Made by a program: the position numbers and the translations under genes. From contig CANUEZ040000113.1 in NCBI GenBank assembly GCA_948099385.1, forward strand, positions 6,336,501-6,400,500: DNA of 64,000 nt. Reading direction: 5' to 3'. Source of the DNA: Fasciola hepatica (taxonomy: Eukaryota; Platyhelminthes; Trematoda; Plagiorchiida; Fasciolidae). Under the pieces are notes generated by a model. The model was not told the origin of the DNA. It searched no databases and saw nothing but the letters and a program-made list of their open reading frames with translations. Every line of letters starts with the position of its first letter. Position 1 is the stretch's first letter. Of this stretch, positions 1 to 10,705 are shown one piece after another.

Positions 1-750
1 ACCAGGCGGACAGATATCGGATGAAGGGACATCGCGCATACAGAAGGCGCGTTTGGCTTTCGCTAAATTCAGTCTTGAGTGGTGTGCGCAAGACATCCGA
101 TTGTCTGTCATAGGTTGACTGTACGATCCGGCGATTAGGTCCGTTTTTTCATACGGCTCAGAAACATGGCCGTTAAGAGTAGAAGATCGGCAAAGACTGT
201 CGTTTTCGAGCATCGATATCTCCGTAACGTTGCCCGAATATAACAGGAACGCTGTATCGGCAATTCCGCGGTTAGATGTAGGGTGTTCGTAACCACAGGT
301 CAGTCTTCGGATCAAGCACTATATCTGGCCAAGCCGATGTGGCTGGGACATGTGTTAATAATGCCCACCGATAGACTTCCTCGGCATATCCTGTTCCCCA
401 AGGCAAGCAGTGGTTGGGAGGTGCCTTGAGTTGGTCAGTCCATGAAAAGGCAAAATCTATGAAAACCTTGACCTGTGAGCTTGGTCGAATAGGACGTGTT
501 AGACTTCCAAGTTAGGGTTCACGGGATCCGCCTGCCAGATGGTTGGAGACATGATGTAATATGGCTAGGTATAGCGGCCAGTGGCGTACCTGCATTTAAA
601 TTCTCTCTTTGTCCACGTTATTTCCACTTCTTACTTTGTTTTCGGCGTATCACCTTGTGCTTCTATTCTTTTTCTCTTGATCTGACGATTATGAGAGGTA
701 GAAACAGAAACCAGAGCATAGGAATGCAAAATTGGTAGAGTAATGAACCG
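1..750 (+). mobile_element. LINE (RTE-like) 3' tail, truncated
   Basis: This is the C-terminal part of an APE-type non-LTR retrotransposon ORF, followed by its 3' UTR. In shifting frames it reads KARLAFAKFSLEW, then VFEHRYLRNVARI near 200-240, then the WLGHVLRM-type block (degraded) and KAKSMKTLTCELGRIGRVRL near 440-505. It aligns along its whole length with the better-preserved copy at 62,010-62,745, including the A/T-rich 3' UTR with the shared stretch around GAAACAGAAACCAGA. Several frameshifts and stops make it non-coding. The element continues beyond the window's left edge. The RTE clade is inferred from the RWLGHVLR-type tail. An open frame inside the 3' UTR (496-738) is not a gene. Confidence 0.75.
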
Positions 751-765
751 AACTTAACTGTTATT

Positions 766-1089
766 TCAGATTATTTTGATACTAATGTAGGTAATTAAAG
801 TGGTCTGTTGAGCCCAGCCTGAGGCTATTCCACGACAACCTTTAGGTGACATCTGAAGGTGTTTCTGCTCCTTACAAACCATGTCATCGTGTCTAAGCAC
901 ACACTGTCGTACATAAAATGCAAACCGTTTCAACAAAAACCGTGGCGAATTAACTCGAAAAAGCTCCCAATTGTTTATTTGTCTTGTAGTTTGTGAAAAA
1001 TGATCAACAAATGAAGTCATCTTTAATTCATTTTGATTGATTTCTCTATGTCCTTGATGAGAGTTTGATGGATATGAATGGGTGTTCAA
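766..1089 (-). other. unrecognised open frame, possible exon
   Basis: An uninterrupted frame of about 107 codons that begins with TTG rather than ATG, so it is not a complete gene. The composition is protein-like (ENELKMTSF, INNWELFRV, LLKRFAFYVRQC), but I recognise no family. A donor-like GTAAGG follows the codons for DDMV, so part of it could be an internal exon. No acceptor or partner exon was found. Chance remains the simplest explanation. Confidence 0.12.
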
Positions 1090-1224
1090 TAGTTTTTTTC
1101 AAAATCTGCATGCTTTTAAGGGTTTTCCGAATCTTTAAAAATCTATGGTCGCTCTGTCTCATTGGGTCATTTGTTTGCTTATTTTATTCTACGCTTGTGC
1201 TTGAGTTCCATCCCGGGGGAACAA

Positions 1225-1410
1225 GCCGCAAAAGTACGAAGACCCACTACACTATAACGGATAACCGACAACCTGACATCGAGACTTGGGGTGCATAGTC
1301 ACACTGTGTCATAACAGGCCAAGTTCAGTGACCAGTCGGGTGGCAGTGGATTGCCACCTGCCATCAGAAAGACCGGCAGTGGTGCAGTTCGAACCCCATA
1401 TATTCGAAGT
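1225..1410 (-). repeat. tRNA-derived SINE-like repeat, family X
   Basis: A diverged, shortened member of a family also seen at 3,640-3,875, 7,495-7,740 and 46,390-46,615. Shared landmarks on the plus strand are GAAGACCCACTACACTAT at the left and a reversed B-box-like GTTCGAACC at 1,387-1,395 at the right. The tRNA-like head is on the minus strand. No coding capacity. Confidence 0.5.
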
Positions 1411-2084
1411 GATAAGCATGTATACCATCCAACTGTTCTAGTCTCAGGTGAGATTCTTCTAACTTAGAAACGTCTCATTTTATTGGTACCAATGAAAGGT
1501 TCACTTATGATACATGGTGGTCATAACCAAAACCTTGCACAAAAATGTATCGGTCACTTTGTTGCTCATAAGCGGCTCTTCCAGTCCGTTAGTCTGGATG
1601 AAATCCACTTGGTTGATTTGGTTCCTGTCGGTTTCGACAACTATTGATCACTGACTGGACAGTCGCTTAGTTTCGCTGTCTCCAGTCTTGTTCTCGATTC
1701 CGGACGAGAGATGACGTGATGTCTTTCTGCCCAACCATTGACCTACATCTCTGGGTTCAACCTTGACCTCAATTCTTTACGGGCAAACAAGCGATATCTG
1801 CTAAATGAACCAAATCTTCCGTCGGTGTTGCCTGTCATTAGCTTCACTCCAACCGTCACTGGTCTGATAGAAACCAATCGCGGTGAATGATCATTGATTC
1901 CCGGCGAGTTAGTTTTAAGTAGTTCACTGCCGATGCTGACACAGTGACAGATGGCACTGATACGTTAAATTTGATGGAATCTCTTTCCACATTATATGAC
2001 TTATTATGTAGTTTACACTTTCAAACCACTGAAATCATTGAGGCACATTACAGCTATTTCATTCTTGCTAGGAATTATCAGCAG
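1411..2084. other. no recognised feature
   Basis: Moderately A/T-rich sequence with no long open frame, no recognised repeat and no RNA gene that I can see. Confidence 0.5.
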
Positions 2085-2360
2085 AAGTAATCCACCCAGC
2101 CCAAACGGTGACTCGAATCCAGCGTGAATGATTGTGAGTCAAACACGTTAGCCACAGGACTATCTGGACCGGCTAATAGCGTTTCTTTGAACTTATGCCC
2201 TACACGATATAACACTCTTTCGACACTGGCTTTGAATGTTAATAGAGCTTTTCCTACACAGTCAGTGATTCCTACTTTGGACGGCTTCTCTGCGTGGGCC
2301 TAACCACAACAAAGCTTTCCGTTTAACAACCTACAGAGACTGAGTACTGTTGGAGAATGG
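2085..2360 (-). repeat. tRNA-derived SINE-like repeat, family Y
   Basis: On the minus strand this reads as a decayed tRNA-like head with TTTGACTCACAATCATTCAC followed by a B-box-like GGATTCGAGTC. It matches 33,150-33,400, which has TTCGACTCACAATTGTTCAC and GGGTTCGAGTCCC, and the similarity continues through a non-tRNA body to CAACCTACAGAG on the plus strand. Two copies sharing both head and body indicate an interspersed SINE rather than a tRNA gene. Confidence 0.55.
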
Positions 2361-3639
2361 GCCCAGCACATTGCCGCACGTGATCGGCTGACCAGAAGCG
2401 CTGACAACAGTAGAGTCAGTCAAACGACCAGTCACCTATTAGCATTTGTCTGATCTGACCAGGGCCAGGGCAACCAATTCCAGGGCAGCCGTACATACCA
2501 GGCAAAGGGGCCGTTTAATCTGTCGGTTATGATCAGCACGTATCTTGTGTAAACGATATATTATGTGCGCATAAACGGAACTTATTCGAAGGCAGAAAAG
2601 TCTTCTCAAAACAGCCGTCATTTAAGTAAGAGTAGAAGGAGATCAGATATTTTGAAAGTTTACACGGCATGATGATGACGTAAGAATTTCCTTCCGTAGA
2701 AGGTATAAAATTTCGTATTTTTACGGTGGAATCACATTGTTTGAAAGTTGCGTTGCCAAGATAATTTCCAGCGGTAACTCCTTTTTCCTTCACCTTCGGT
2801 TATAATAGGTTAAACGGAAAATCACTGAGTATAGAATAGACTGTTAGTATTATGACAGTTTGTACGCATGGAAAACCAACAGCTTTACTTATTAGGAACT
2901 AGCAGTCACTGTGATTGACAAATCAATAATTTGATAATCTCAGTCTTCTATTCTGTCAGTGATATTTTCTGGTTTCTATGCCCACATGTTCATGCATATT
3001 CATTCAACTGGTTCTCTCCTCACACTTCTCATCCTCATTCGACCTCAAATTCTTTGTGTTCTTTTCCCTACTGGGTAGATGTTCCGTGTACAACAATTGA
3101 TTGACATATCCCCACTGGATACGGTTGACTGAATTCCCTGTCCTCGTGAGTTGTACCCCCTATCGCGTACGCCTTGTTCAAAATAAATGAAACGATTGAC
3201 GCGCAAACAAATGCAACCAAAATCCGGTGGAAAGATTAATTTCCTTGTTAATCAGTGATCATTCCTGTATTTTTATAGTGAAAAGTTATGAACATTTAAA
3301 ATGGAAAATCTTGAATAACTTTATGTTGGCTACTTCAGTCCTGTTGTATTAGGAATTGCAGAGCTTGGTTAACGTGCATAAGCTGACTGAAGTTTAGAAG
3401 TTCCAAACTGGTAAACTGCTGAATAAAAATTAGTTTCAGATCATCAGCGTGACTCTCATCACTGATTGAAAGTTTCTAACTGGGCCAAAATCAGTGGCTA
3501 TCAAATACAAATTGTTGCGGTGAAAGAAACCCATTCTATACTTCCTCTGTGAAACATTCTTCTCTGAGAGGGAACTCAGTCTACGAACACTACAGTATTT
3601 TTAGTCAAAACCTCGTATCTGAAGATAACACTTTCTTTA
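2361..3639. other. no recognised feature
   Basis: A/T-rich, with short open frames only (for example on the minus strand at 2,439-2,793) that match nothing I know and overlap one another. Nothing supportable. Confidence 0.5.
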
Positions 3640-3875
3640 ACCATTCGTATGCATGAGCGTAACTGAAAGAATATACCTCATAGCCTCAATGACCCAGTTT
3701 ACTGTCGAATACAGACGGCCTCCAAGCCACGAAACTTCGAATGGAGAATCATATAAGGTCCCAGTAACTCAGGTGTGGGAACGGGCTGGACGATGGCAGA
3801 TTACGGTCTACCACCAAAGCAACAAGCAGTGGCAAAATTCGGACCAGTAACCTCCGAGGTGGTGATTTTGTGCGT
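3640..3875 (-). repeat. tRNA-derived SINE-like repeat, family X
   Basis: Aligns with the copies at 7,495-7,740 and 46,390-46,615. The plus strand shares ATATAAGGTCCCAGTAACTC, then a CTACCACCAA block, and ends at CTCCGAGGTGGTGAT. The tRNA-like promoter end is at the right, reading on the minus strand. Overlapping short open frames here (3,653-3,850, 3,775-3,996) are repeat noise. Confidence 0.5.
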
Positions 3876-5159
3876 CTCTTCCGCGGTTGAACCGTATCAT
3901 TATCAAAATGCTGTATCGTATTCATTCAATGCATCGGTGGTTCGCATTCAGGATACAACTAATCCGCAATTCACAAAAACTAATTCATTCTCGTAATTCA
4001 GAACGGAATATTCAACAATACTACACACATTTCACCTCTGTTGGGAATCAAGTAGTACCTACAAGGTAAAGATAGAAATTAACAAGACTTCTAATGTGGA
4101 AGTTCAGTAATTTCTTATTTTCATACTTTCCTTAGTTAACTCGGCTTTGAACTTCATCGTTCACGCACAAGCCTCAGATCATCCGATCGGCACTGCCCTC
4201 GGAAGCCCCAGATTCAAGTTTCGCTTTTGTTAGAGCTCACCGTGGTGTAAATACTCCTCCCAACCCAGGGTTTGAACCCTGGGTGTGAACCGAACACTGC
4301 GTCACCGTGCTGTCGTCCGAGCTCACTCGAATCACCAAGTTAAGTCTGTTCAAACGTCATCCTTTATGAGAGCCGGTAATGCCCGATAGCTTCGAATGGA
4401 GACATAGTCATTGTCAATTCGTATATTTGTATATTTTAGTCCATCGATGCGTACTATTTGACAGCTCAAAAATCCACTAATTTGTTCAGTCTGAATTTTA
4501 TCGGTTTACATTCCATGTATTATCGGCTGATATACTGAGTCACAGTGGTCTTCGTTCATATTGAAGTAACACACCCTATCCATAATCTTTGTTTAAGTAA
4601 ACTGGAAAATTGGTAAATGAAACAATCAGGAACAAATGGGAACGGATTTTTTGTTCTGAATGAAGATGAAAGGCATCTTCAAACGTGAAGAAGAAAGTTC
4701 GATGACAAAACTGTCGGACATTTGCTGGCGCCTAAAATGTGGAATCCAAAGGACTGTCAGCCAAGCAAAATATCGTCAGTCCTACACACTATTCGCAAAT
4801 AATTACGAGATTATCTCATTGCTGGCCTGATTCTTTCGTTTTCGCCCGGGCTTTTTTCGTCAGAATAAACCGTGGACTGCCAGTGAATAGTAGATTGTGC
4901 AAATCTTTAGAGTTGGCATCATTTTTACGACCCTAGGCCAATCAGACAATGGTATATGATATGTATTTCAAGGAGGGATTCATTCTCCAAGCAGTTTCAC
5001 CAACCCATAGAAAAAACTAACTGGTTCACAGAAAGCTTCATTTGCAAGAGGACCCTGGGTTATTGGAAAATTCACTCGTGTATTTTGCTTTCAGTAATTT
5101 AGACCAAAACAGTTTTTGTGTACCACTGGAATAATGGTCTGGATATCTGTATGCAGTAT
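3876..5159. other. no gene; short tRNA-like repeat near 4.26 kb
   Basis: Mostly featureless. At 4,264-4,283 there is an almost perfect inverted repeat (CCCAGGGTT / AACCCTGGG, 9 bp arms around TG), set in a family-Y-like context whose minus strand reads GGGTTCAAACCCTGG, a B-box resemblance. The rest shows no recognisable coding or RNA feature. Confidence 0.4.
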
Positions 5160-5310
5160 TCACACCCAGTTGGCCGTACTGCAATAGCTCAGGTGAAAGA
5201 CCAACTGCCTCGGTAGGGGGACACCATCGGTTCGAATCAGGCTTACGGAGTTGGACCCTCGAATGTGAAAAATGCCCAAATGCATTTTCTGTTATCAAAA
5301 TTCACTCATG
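5160..5310 (+). repeat. tRNA-derived SINE-like repeat, family Z
   Basis: The plus strand has an A-box-like AATAGCTCAGGTGAAAG and a B-box GGTTCGAATCA, followed by a conserved body GAATGTGAAAAATGCCC. The same head and body occur at 7,745-7,880 (plus) and 36,840-36,995 (minus). The anticodon arm does not fold properly and a body follows the tRNA part, so this is a SINE rather than a tRNA gene. Confidence 0.6.
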
Positions 5311-7494
5311 TTTCGAAAGGAATTCCACATTTCTTTACAATATCGTTAGATTTTCGTCACATGTGCTGCTTATTATAATTGTACCATTATTTCTGATCAC
5401 AGATACCAACTGTCACTTGTGAATTGTACACCATCACTGAGCCTCTTTCATCTTGAGCAATGACAGTCAGGAAACAGGTAGTGGAAGATAAGCATACAAT
5501 GTCTGGCTACGTTTTTGTCCGGAAAAACACACGGAACTTGATCCGGTTGCACTGAAACATTTCCCATTGCATTCCAGCTTCCGATTTCCCATTTGTAAAC
5601 CAAAAGGGAGAAACTTCTTTCCTTTGTGGCCAGACATTGTATCATCGACGAGGCGCATCAAACAATCTACTATTCAATACCATTTTCTTGTCGACCGCCG
5701 TGCTCATGACTTGCGTATCACTTTCGTCCTGCTGGTATTTGGAAACTCGAATCACTCTCGAGTGAATCGTTTATATTGTTATTTCATCATAATGTCCGAA
5801 TCTCCTAGTCTGATTTCAATCCACTCTATGAACGGTGATTAACTTGATTCTTTTTGTCAAATTTGCTTCATCTGTCTCAAATTCAGAAAATCAAATTCAG
5901 TATTCATTAATTTTTGCTATCAGTGGGATCATCCGGAAACGAAGCGAGTATTTCTCACGGTTCCTTTTGATCTCATCTTTCACTCCAATGGAGTGAATAA
6001 CTGATCATTTGGTGCTAGTTTAGCGTAATCTCTAATACTAGTGTTCTACTACAGAGTGATTCCCATCCCCTGACAAATACTGGTCAAAAACCATAATCAC
6101 ATTTAAAATTTCCGTAATTACTGCAAGATTTTTCCTCTACCGGAGGATCTTGTCAAAACAGATATCGTGATGTCTTTTATTAAAGGAGCAACATCATTTT
6201 TAAGGATGCGCTGAAAATGGAACATAAAAATTTAAGATAAGAGTCACGCATTGGTAACACCCGATCACTGTTTATGTGACAGCTGTACAGAGAACAGCGT
6301 CAACGCATAGCACACCGTTTTATGATCGCACTGAATACGCTCTGGCTGTTGTTACTTCTTGTAATTGGCATACAAATAAGATCGTAGTGCCCAATGTCCA
6401 TAAAAGCGGGACGGTTTTTGCAGCTGATTTGCTCATCTCTTACCTGTTAACATGTATTACAACCGGTATAGGATTGCTTCCGTGTTTCCCTACCTTGTGG
6501 AGGGAAACACTCTTGAAAAAACCGACTACCTTTCAAATCTATGCGTATTAACTTAATGAAAACTGCATGAGTCGTCTAAATTGCCGGGCACCTATTATTC
6601 ATATTCAGGGATCAATTTTCTACAGCTTTGATTCATCCATCCTCTACCCTCTCTGATGATTGAGATTGCAAATATGTCCCTCGTAAACAATAAAAAAATA
6701 CGTGATTCTGGCAGTTAGAACAATGGGCTGTACATGGATAATTTTTCTTAACGACAGCACGACGCGGTGAATTATCTTCTGATATAGTTAGTTACCCTTA
6801 GGTGGGGGCAAAGGATGAGTTTTATATCGTGCAATGTTGATTTGTTTCACGTAGAATCCACCGGAGTTGTGTTTTTGGGGGGCATGCTTGTTTAACTGCG
6901 AACGCTTCTCGTCGTAGTTATGTCACCCATGAAGTGTTCGCTTGGTTAGTGAACCTCTCGGCTTACACTCGCATGCCTACCCGTTTCAAGTCAAGATGAG
7001 ACTGCTCTACCTTAAATGGAAGTAAACCGTTTCCATGGGTCATCAAATGCTGAACACGTGGTTCATACCTCAGGTGGCAAAAAATACCTAACTGACTGCT
7101 TGAATCTGTATTGTAACCGGGACATAAAAGGAAGTAAGAAACTATAAACAGTGAAGGGTTTTCTTCAGGTTAGTTTTGATGAGAAATACGAATCGGTTTA
7201 GTCTCTGTGTAAAACAAGTGACCTCATTCACTACTTATTTTCTGACGAAAATGTAAGATATTATGATCAATGGTGCTAAATTGCGCCTCTGTCGGAGAAG
7301 AATTTTTTTTGGATGATTTGTTAGGTTACAATCCAACGGAGAGTCACCAAGGGTGGGGCTATGACAAATATCGTTGAGGCCAAAAGATGAGAGTGGATAA
7401 GTAAATGCACGCCTACGGTCTCCTGCAATGATTAGGAGATTTTCATCCATCAGCGATAAAACGAATGTAGGTTTTTTATAACACTGTTGGGCAT
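5311..7494. other. no recognised feature
   Basis: Contains several 60-90 codon frames on both strands (for example 5,567-5,842 plus, 6,276-6,551 plus, 7,235-7,450 minus). They overlap or contradict each other and match no family I know. No splice-consistent exon was identified. Confidence 0.45.
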
Positions 7495-7740
7495 GGGTGC
7501 CTTGCTAGAGGTACATACGCCAGAGCCAGGAAGGCCCATTGCACCATTAAGGATAACCACCAATCAGACCCTGAGACTTACGAGAGAGAACCACTTAAGG
7601 TCTCCATAGATCAAGTGTGGTAAATATTTGGACGACAGTAGATTGCTGTCAACCAACAAGGTAACCGGTGATAGCGGTAATTCGAACCCTGGAGCTCCGA
7701 AGCGGTAATCAAAACTTTAAACCACTCGACCACCACCGGT
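7495..7740 (-). repeat. tRNA-derived SINE-like repeat, family X
   Basis: The clearest member of family X. The minus strand begins with an A-box-like GGTCGAGTGGTTTAAAG, resembling Leu/Ser tRNAs, and a B-box GGGTTCGAATTAC, then continues into a non-tRNA body that ends near GGCCTTCCTGGC. It abuts a family Z copy in the opposite orientation (7,745-7,880), giving a head-to-head composite. Confidence 0.6.
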
Positions 7741-7744
7741 CACA

Positions 7745-7880
7745 CCCGACCGGCCGTATCACGGTAGCTTAGCTGGTAGAGCATCTGCCCGGCGAGCGGA
7801 ACGTAACCCGCTCAATTCAGGCTTAAGGCGCTGGACTTTTGAATGTGAAAAATCCAATGGATTTTCCTTTATATAAGAAT
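7745..7880 (+). repeat. tRNA-derived SINE-like repeat, family Z
   Basis: A-box TAGCTTAGCTGGTAGAGC at 7,765-7,782 is almost canonical. The B-box position is degraded to CTCAATTCAGG. The body has GAATGTGAAAAATCCAATGG. A true tRNA is unlikely because the T arm is broken and the same body follows other copies (5,160-5,310 and 36,840-36,995). Confidence 0.6.
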
Positions 7881-8079
7881 CATGCTCCTCTTACCAGTAG
7901 CACATTGTAGAGATTTTATCAGCAGTCTGGACGACTTCATCTTAATTTCGCGTAGTGTTAATACAAATTTTCAAATTGTACCTAATGACCAGTTACCATG
8001 TTTTACTTTGAAAGACTGGTGATTTTCCGAGCTAGCTGGGTGACATGACTAAAATATATCTAGGAATTGTAGGCCATTT

Positions 8080-8800
8080 ATAGGTTCTGCTTCCAGTCAG
8101 AGAAACATTTTATCAAATGCCATAAAACAGAGTAATTACCAGGTGCTTCACGGACACCATTACCGTTCAAATGAAGAGAGTGAGGACAATTTTCCTTCAA
8201 AAGAGATATCACCAGTTTTTTAGCAACGACGGCATGAAGAATGACGGTGTAAAACCTAGCCAACAAACAATCAGAAAGGAGACCGTCTATCTTTTCAACC
8301 CATGGAGAAGAGACAAAATAGCAGATAAGATAAACAGGCGATCTCGAACAGCAGTACATCGACGTATTTTGCTGCTGATTCGATGACCTTTCCCCCGGTT
8401 CTTCTTCTATAGAGGAACTACAGTTTACCGGTGAATTCCACCTCGTTGTGTGTACCAATTCGCTTACACCTTTGAGGCGAGTTATGTAGATCAAACCCCA
8501 AGAAGACCGCCTGAACACAAGGGAGTGTCATCCGAGTTGGTTAAACAAAGGACCAGTGAAAGACGGACAAAAGGTTCTATACCATCCATTAGATTGGATA
8601 GAATCCTTTGATTGTACTAATCAGACTTTTTATCTCATCGAGAGTACCGAAGGGGAGACGGACGAGCGATTTCAAGCCTCGAATCTTAGCGATCGCTGAG
8701 GTGATCGCCATCCGCCTGTGTAAGTCCTCGGGCCAAGTGCCCAAAAACAACACGAGATCTCTGAATCTTCTCTAACAATCGACGCAAGATAAGGTGACCT
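8080..8800 (+). mobile_element. Penelope-like element 3' end (RT C-terminus and GIY-YIG), degraded
   Basis: Translated in all three forward frames, this carries PLE landmarks in order. FNPWRRDKIADKINRR (near 8,300) stands for the 'PFKGD..' RT thumb block. CVYQFAYTFEASYVDQT (near 8,440-8,490) is a GIY-YIG endonuclease remnant in which the expected YIG reads YVD. ILAIAEVIAIRLCKSS with NNTRSLNLL follows at the C-terminal end (8,690-8,775). PLEs insert by target-primed reverse transcription with RT plus GIY-YIG. Multiple stops and frame changes make this copy dead. The antisense frame at 8,078-8,518 is a shadow. Confidence 0.65.
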
Positions 8801-9924
8801 AATGACTTACCCCCAAGCAAATGACATTTATCAAAACCCAATATTTCTTGTGACACTGACAACTGGGTGGGCACGAAATTGTCACCATAAGTAACCTTTT
8901 TCACGACTGGTTTCACAAGCGAATGGAATTAGAACGACAACCTAGAGCAATAAACAACAGGCGGACAACATAAATAGAGAGACAAACACACAAGCATAAC
9001 GCGACCAAAGCCCACTTGCTCTGGGCTTTCAATTCAGTTCCATTCGCTTGTAAATCCAGCCTTGAACAACGTTACCCATGGTGACCAAAACGACAACAGC
9101 CGACCAAAGATTTCAACTACTCTGTGTTATTAAACAGTAAGATGGTACTGGAATAAATTACCATTTGTAAAATACTTTTAATTTTTTCGTTTTCGCTAGA
9201 AAAAAGGAATGAGTTTCTTACCTAAATCTCGCTTCAGGCTTTCACATCTATGTTCTAATAAGCGTACTCGTGCTTAATCAGTAAATTGGGTATTTTGCGT
9301 CAAATCCATTGACTTGACTGCAAACAAACGGGATAAAATCAGCAAAAGAAGAAAATCAAATAAACAAATACGAACAACATTTGGTAAAATGTTGACACAA
9401 AGTCGACCTCATGACCACATTTAGGAATCTGACAGCAAAAGTCAGGCTTCACAGCAAGCGAGTGTTCAGAATACCTTGTATCACATCTGAAGCCATAGGG
9501 ATGACAATTATGAAACCCGAATGGCAGAAAGTAGAACGACCTGGTGCAACCGATAATCCTAGCAAGGCCGTATGAGTTGAATGCTTTCACTTCAATCAAA
9601 TGTTTACCCCCAATCTTACGGGCAAATTTAAGCTTGTAACAATTTCTTCACGAAAGTGATAGTTAACACAGTGTATTCGCATGTATTTGGCAACTACTTA
9701 GGAATAGTGCGTGGAATAGATGATACTCTGCATTCGTTGAGTCAGCTCTTCGTTGCTTCATCGGATATAATAAAGTCACGGTTTTCGAATCACAAGATTA
9801 TTTTGTCGGTTAACACGGTCAATCTTGAGAACGAGGACACATAGTCCCAAGTTTAGATTTCCGCCATAAGTAGTAGGATGTCTTACGATTCAAATGATAT
9901 TATGGTGAAAAACCAACTGTAGTG
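8801..9924. other. no recognised feature
   Basis: Follows the PLE coding remnant and may contain its 3' non-coding part, but I see no landmarks. Short frames on both strands are unsupported. Confidence 0.4.
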
Positions 9925-10050
9925 TGCTTAAGTATGGGGATGATTAAGCAGAAGAGTACGGGGTACGCAGAACTGATGAGCGGCAGCAACTGCGAAACCG
10001 GTCTTGGGCTTCCCAGAAAACTTTTCTTGTCTTCCAGATGCAACACTATA
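9925..10050 (+). ncRNA. hammerhead ribozyme-like motif A in interspersed repeat
   Basis: The core CTGATGA lies at 9,973-9,979. Stem II is GCGG/CTGC around loop CAGCAA, and GAAAC lies at 9,994-9,998. A 2-bp stem III with a CG loop then leads to GTC, with predicted cleavage after C10,003. Stem I would pair the bases before CTGATGA with TTGGGC after the site, and an outer helix GGG/CCC is possible. The inner stem I has two mismatches, so activity is uncertain. The repeat aligns with those at 37,079-37,200, 59,640-59,800 and (minus) 32,110-32,260. Hammerheads are known in Penelope-like elements and schistosome repeats, and PLE fragments flank this copy on both sides. Confidence 0.7.
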
Positions 10051-10141
10051 CTAAACAAAGCGAAAATGATAAAGTCATGAATACAAGCTATCGGGTTGTA
10101 GTTGGAGAGAGTCCTTGGTCTGTCTGAGTTGAATTAGCAAA

Positions 10142-10705
10142 TTGTTGTCTATCCGAAAGAGCACCAGTAGCATACAAGACCAAACTAATTACATTTATGA
10201 GATCAACTGCAAGGATTGTCCTGCCACAAACATTGGGCAAACAAACAGGCAGTTAAAAGTGGGGCTTTTGGGACATAAAAGAAAAGAGGAATCCAGGACG
10301 ACTGACCGAATCGCTATGATGAAATCGCAGCGCGACTCAGATATCGCACTCCACGCTATAACCAAAAACCACACTATCGATTACGATAAGGCTAGAATCC
10401 TCCAACGGGGTTTCTGTACATACACTGAGCGCTTATACGTCGAGACTTCGGCAATTACCGCCCAATCTATATGCCTCAACCGAAACGATAGGGCACAGAT
10501 TCTAAGCACATGGACGGCACTAATATCGCTGATGAGTGAATCCCCCAAAGTTCACAACACCTCGTTGACCGTAGATGATCGCGCCGCCACCGAGGGAATT
10601 GGGACCCGTTCCCCGCACCCACAGGACAAGTATACACACAGGCCCTTACTACCGCACGAAAGGCATGACACCCAATGGCTGAGAATATATCCCAAGATCA
10701 TTTGA
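10142..10705 (+). pseudogene. Penelope-like GIY-YIG endonuclease fragment
   Basis: A frame of about 187 codons that starts at a TTG, so it is a fragment rather than a gene start. Residues 19-40 read IYEINCKDCPATNIGQTNRQ, which is the GIY-YIG core spaced around a Cys pair. The first Tyr-containing motif is kept, but YIG has become NIG. ALHAITKNHTIDYDKARIL and YTERLYVETSA follow the usual PLE endonuclease layout (the H...D helix and the E-containing helix). After about residue 125 the sequence no longer resembles the family. No RT is visible upstream. It differs in sequence from the PLE pieces at 8.1 and 27 kb, suggesting a separate lineage. Confidence 0.65.

Noticed and set aside
7764..7830. 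tRNA gene
   Set aside because: Good A box, but the T arm and B box are broken and a SINE body shared with other copies follows.
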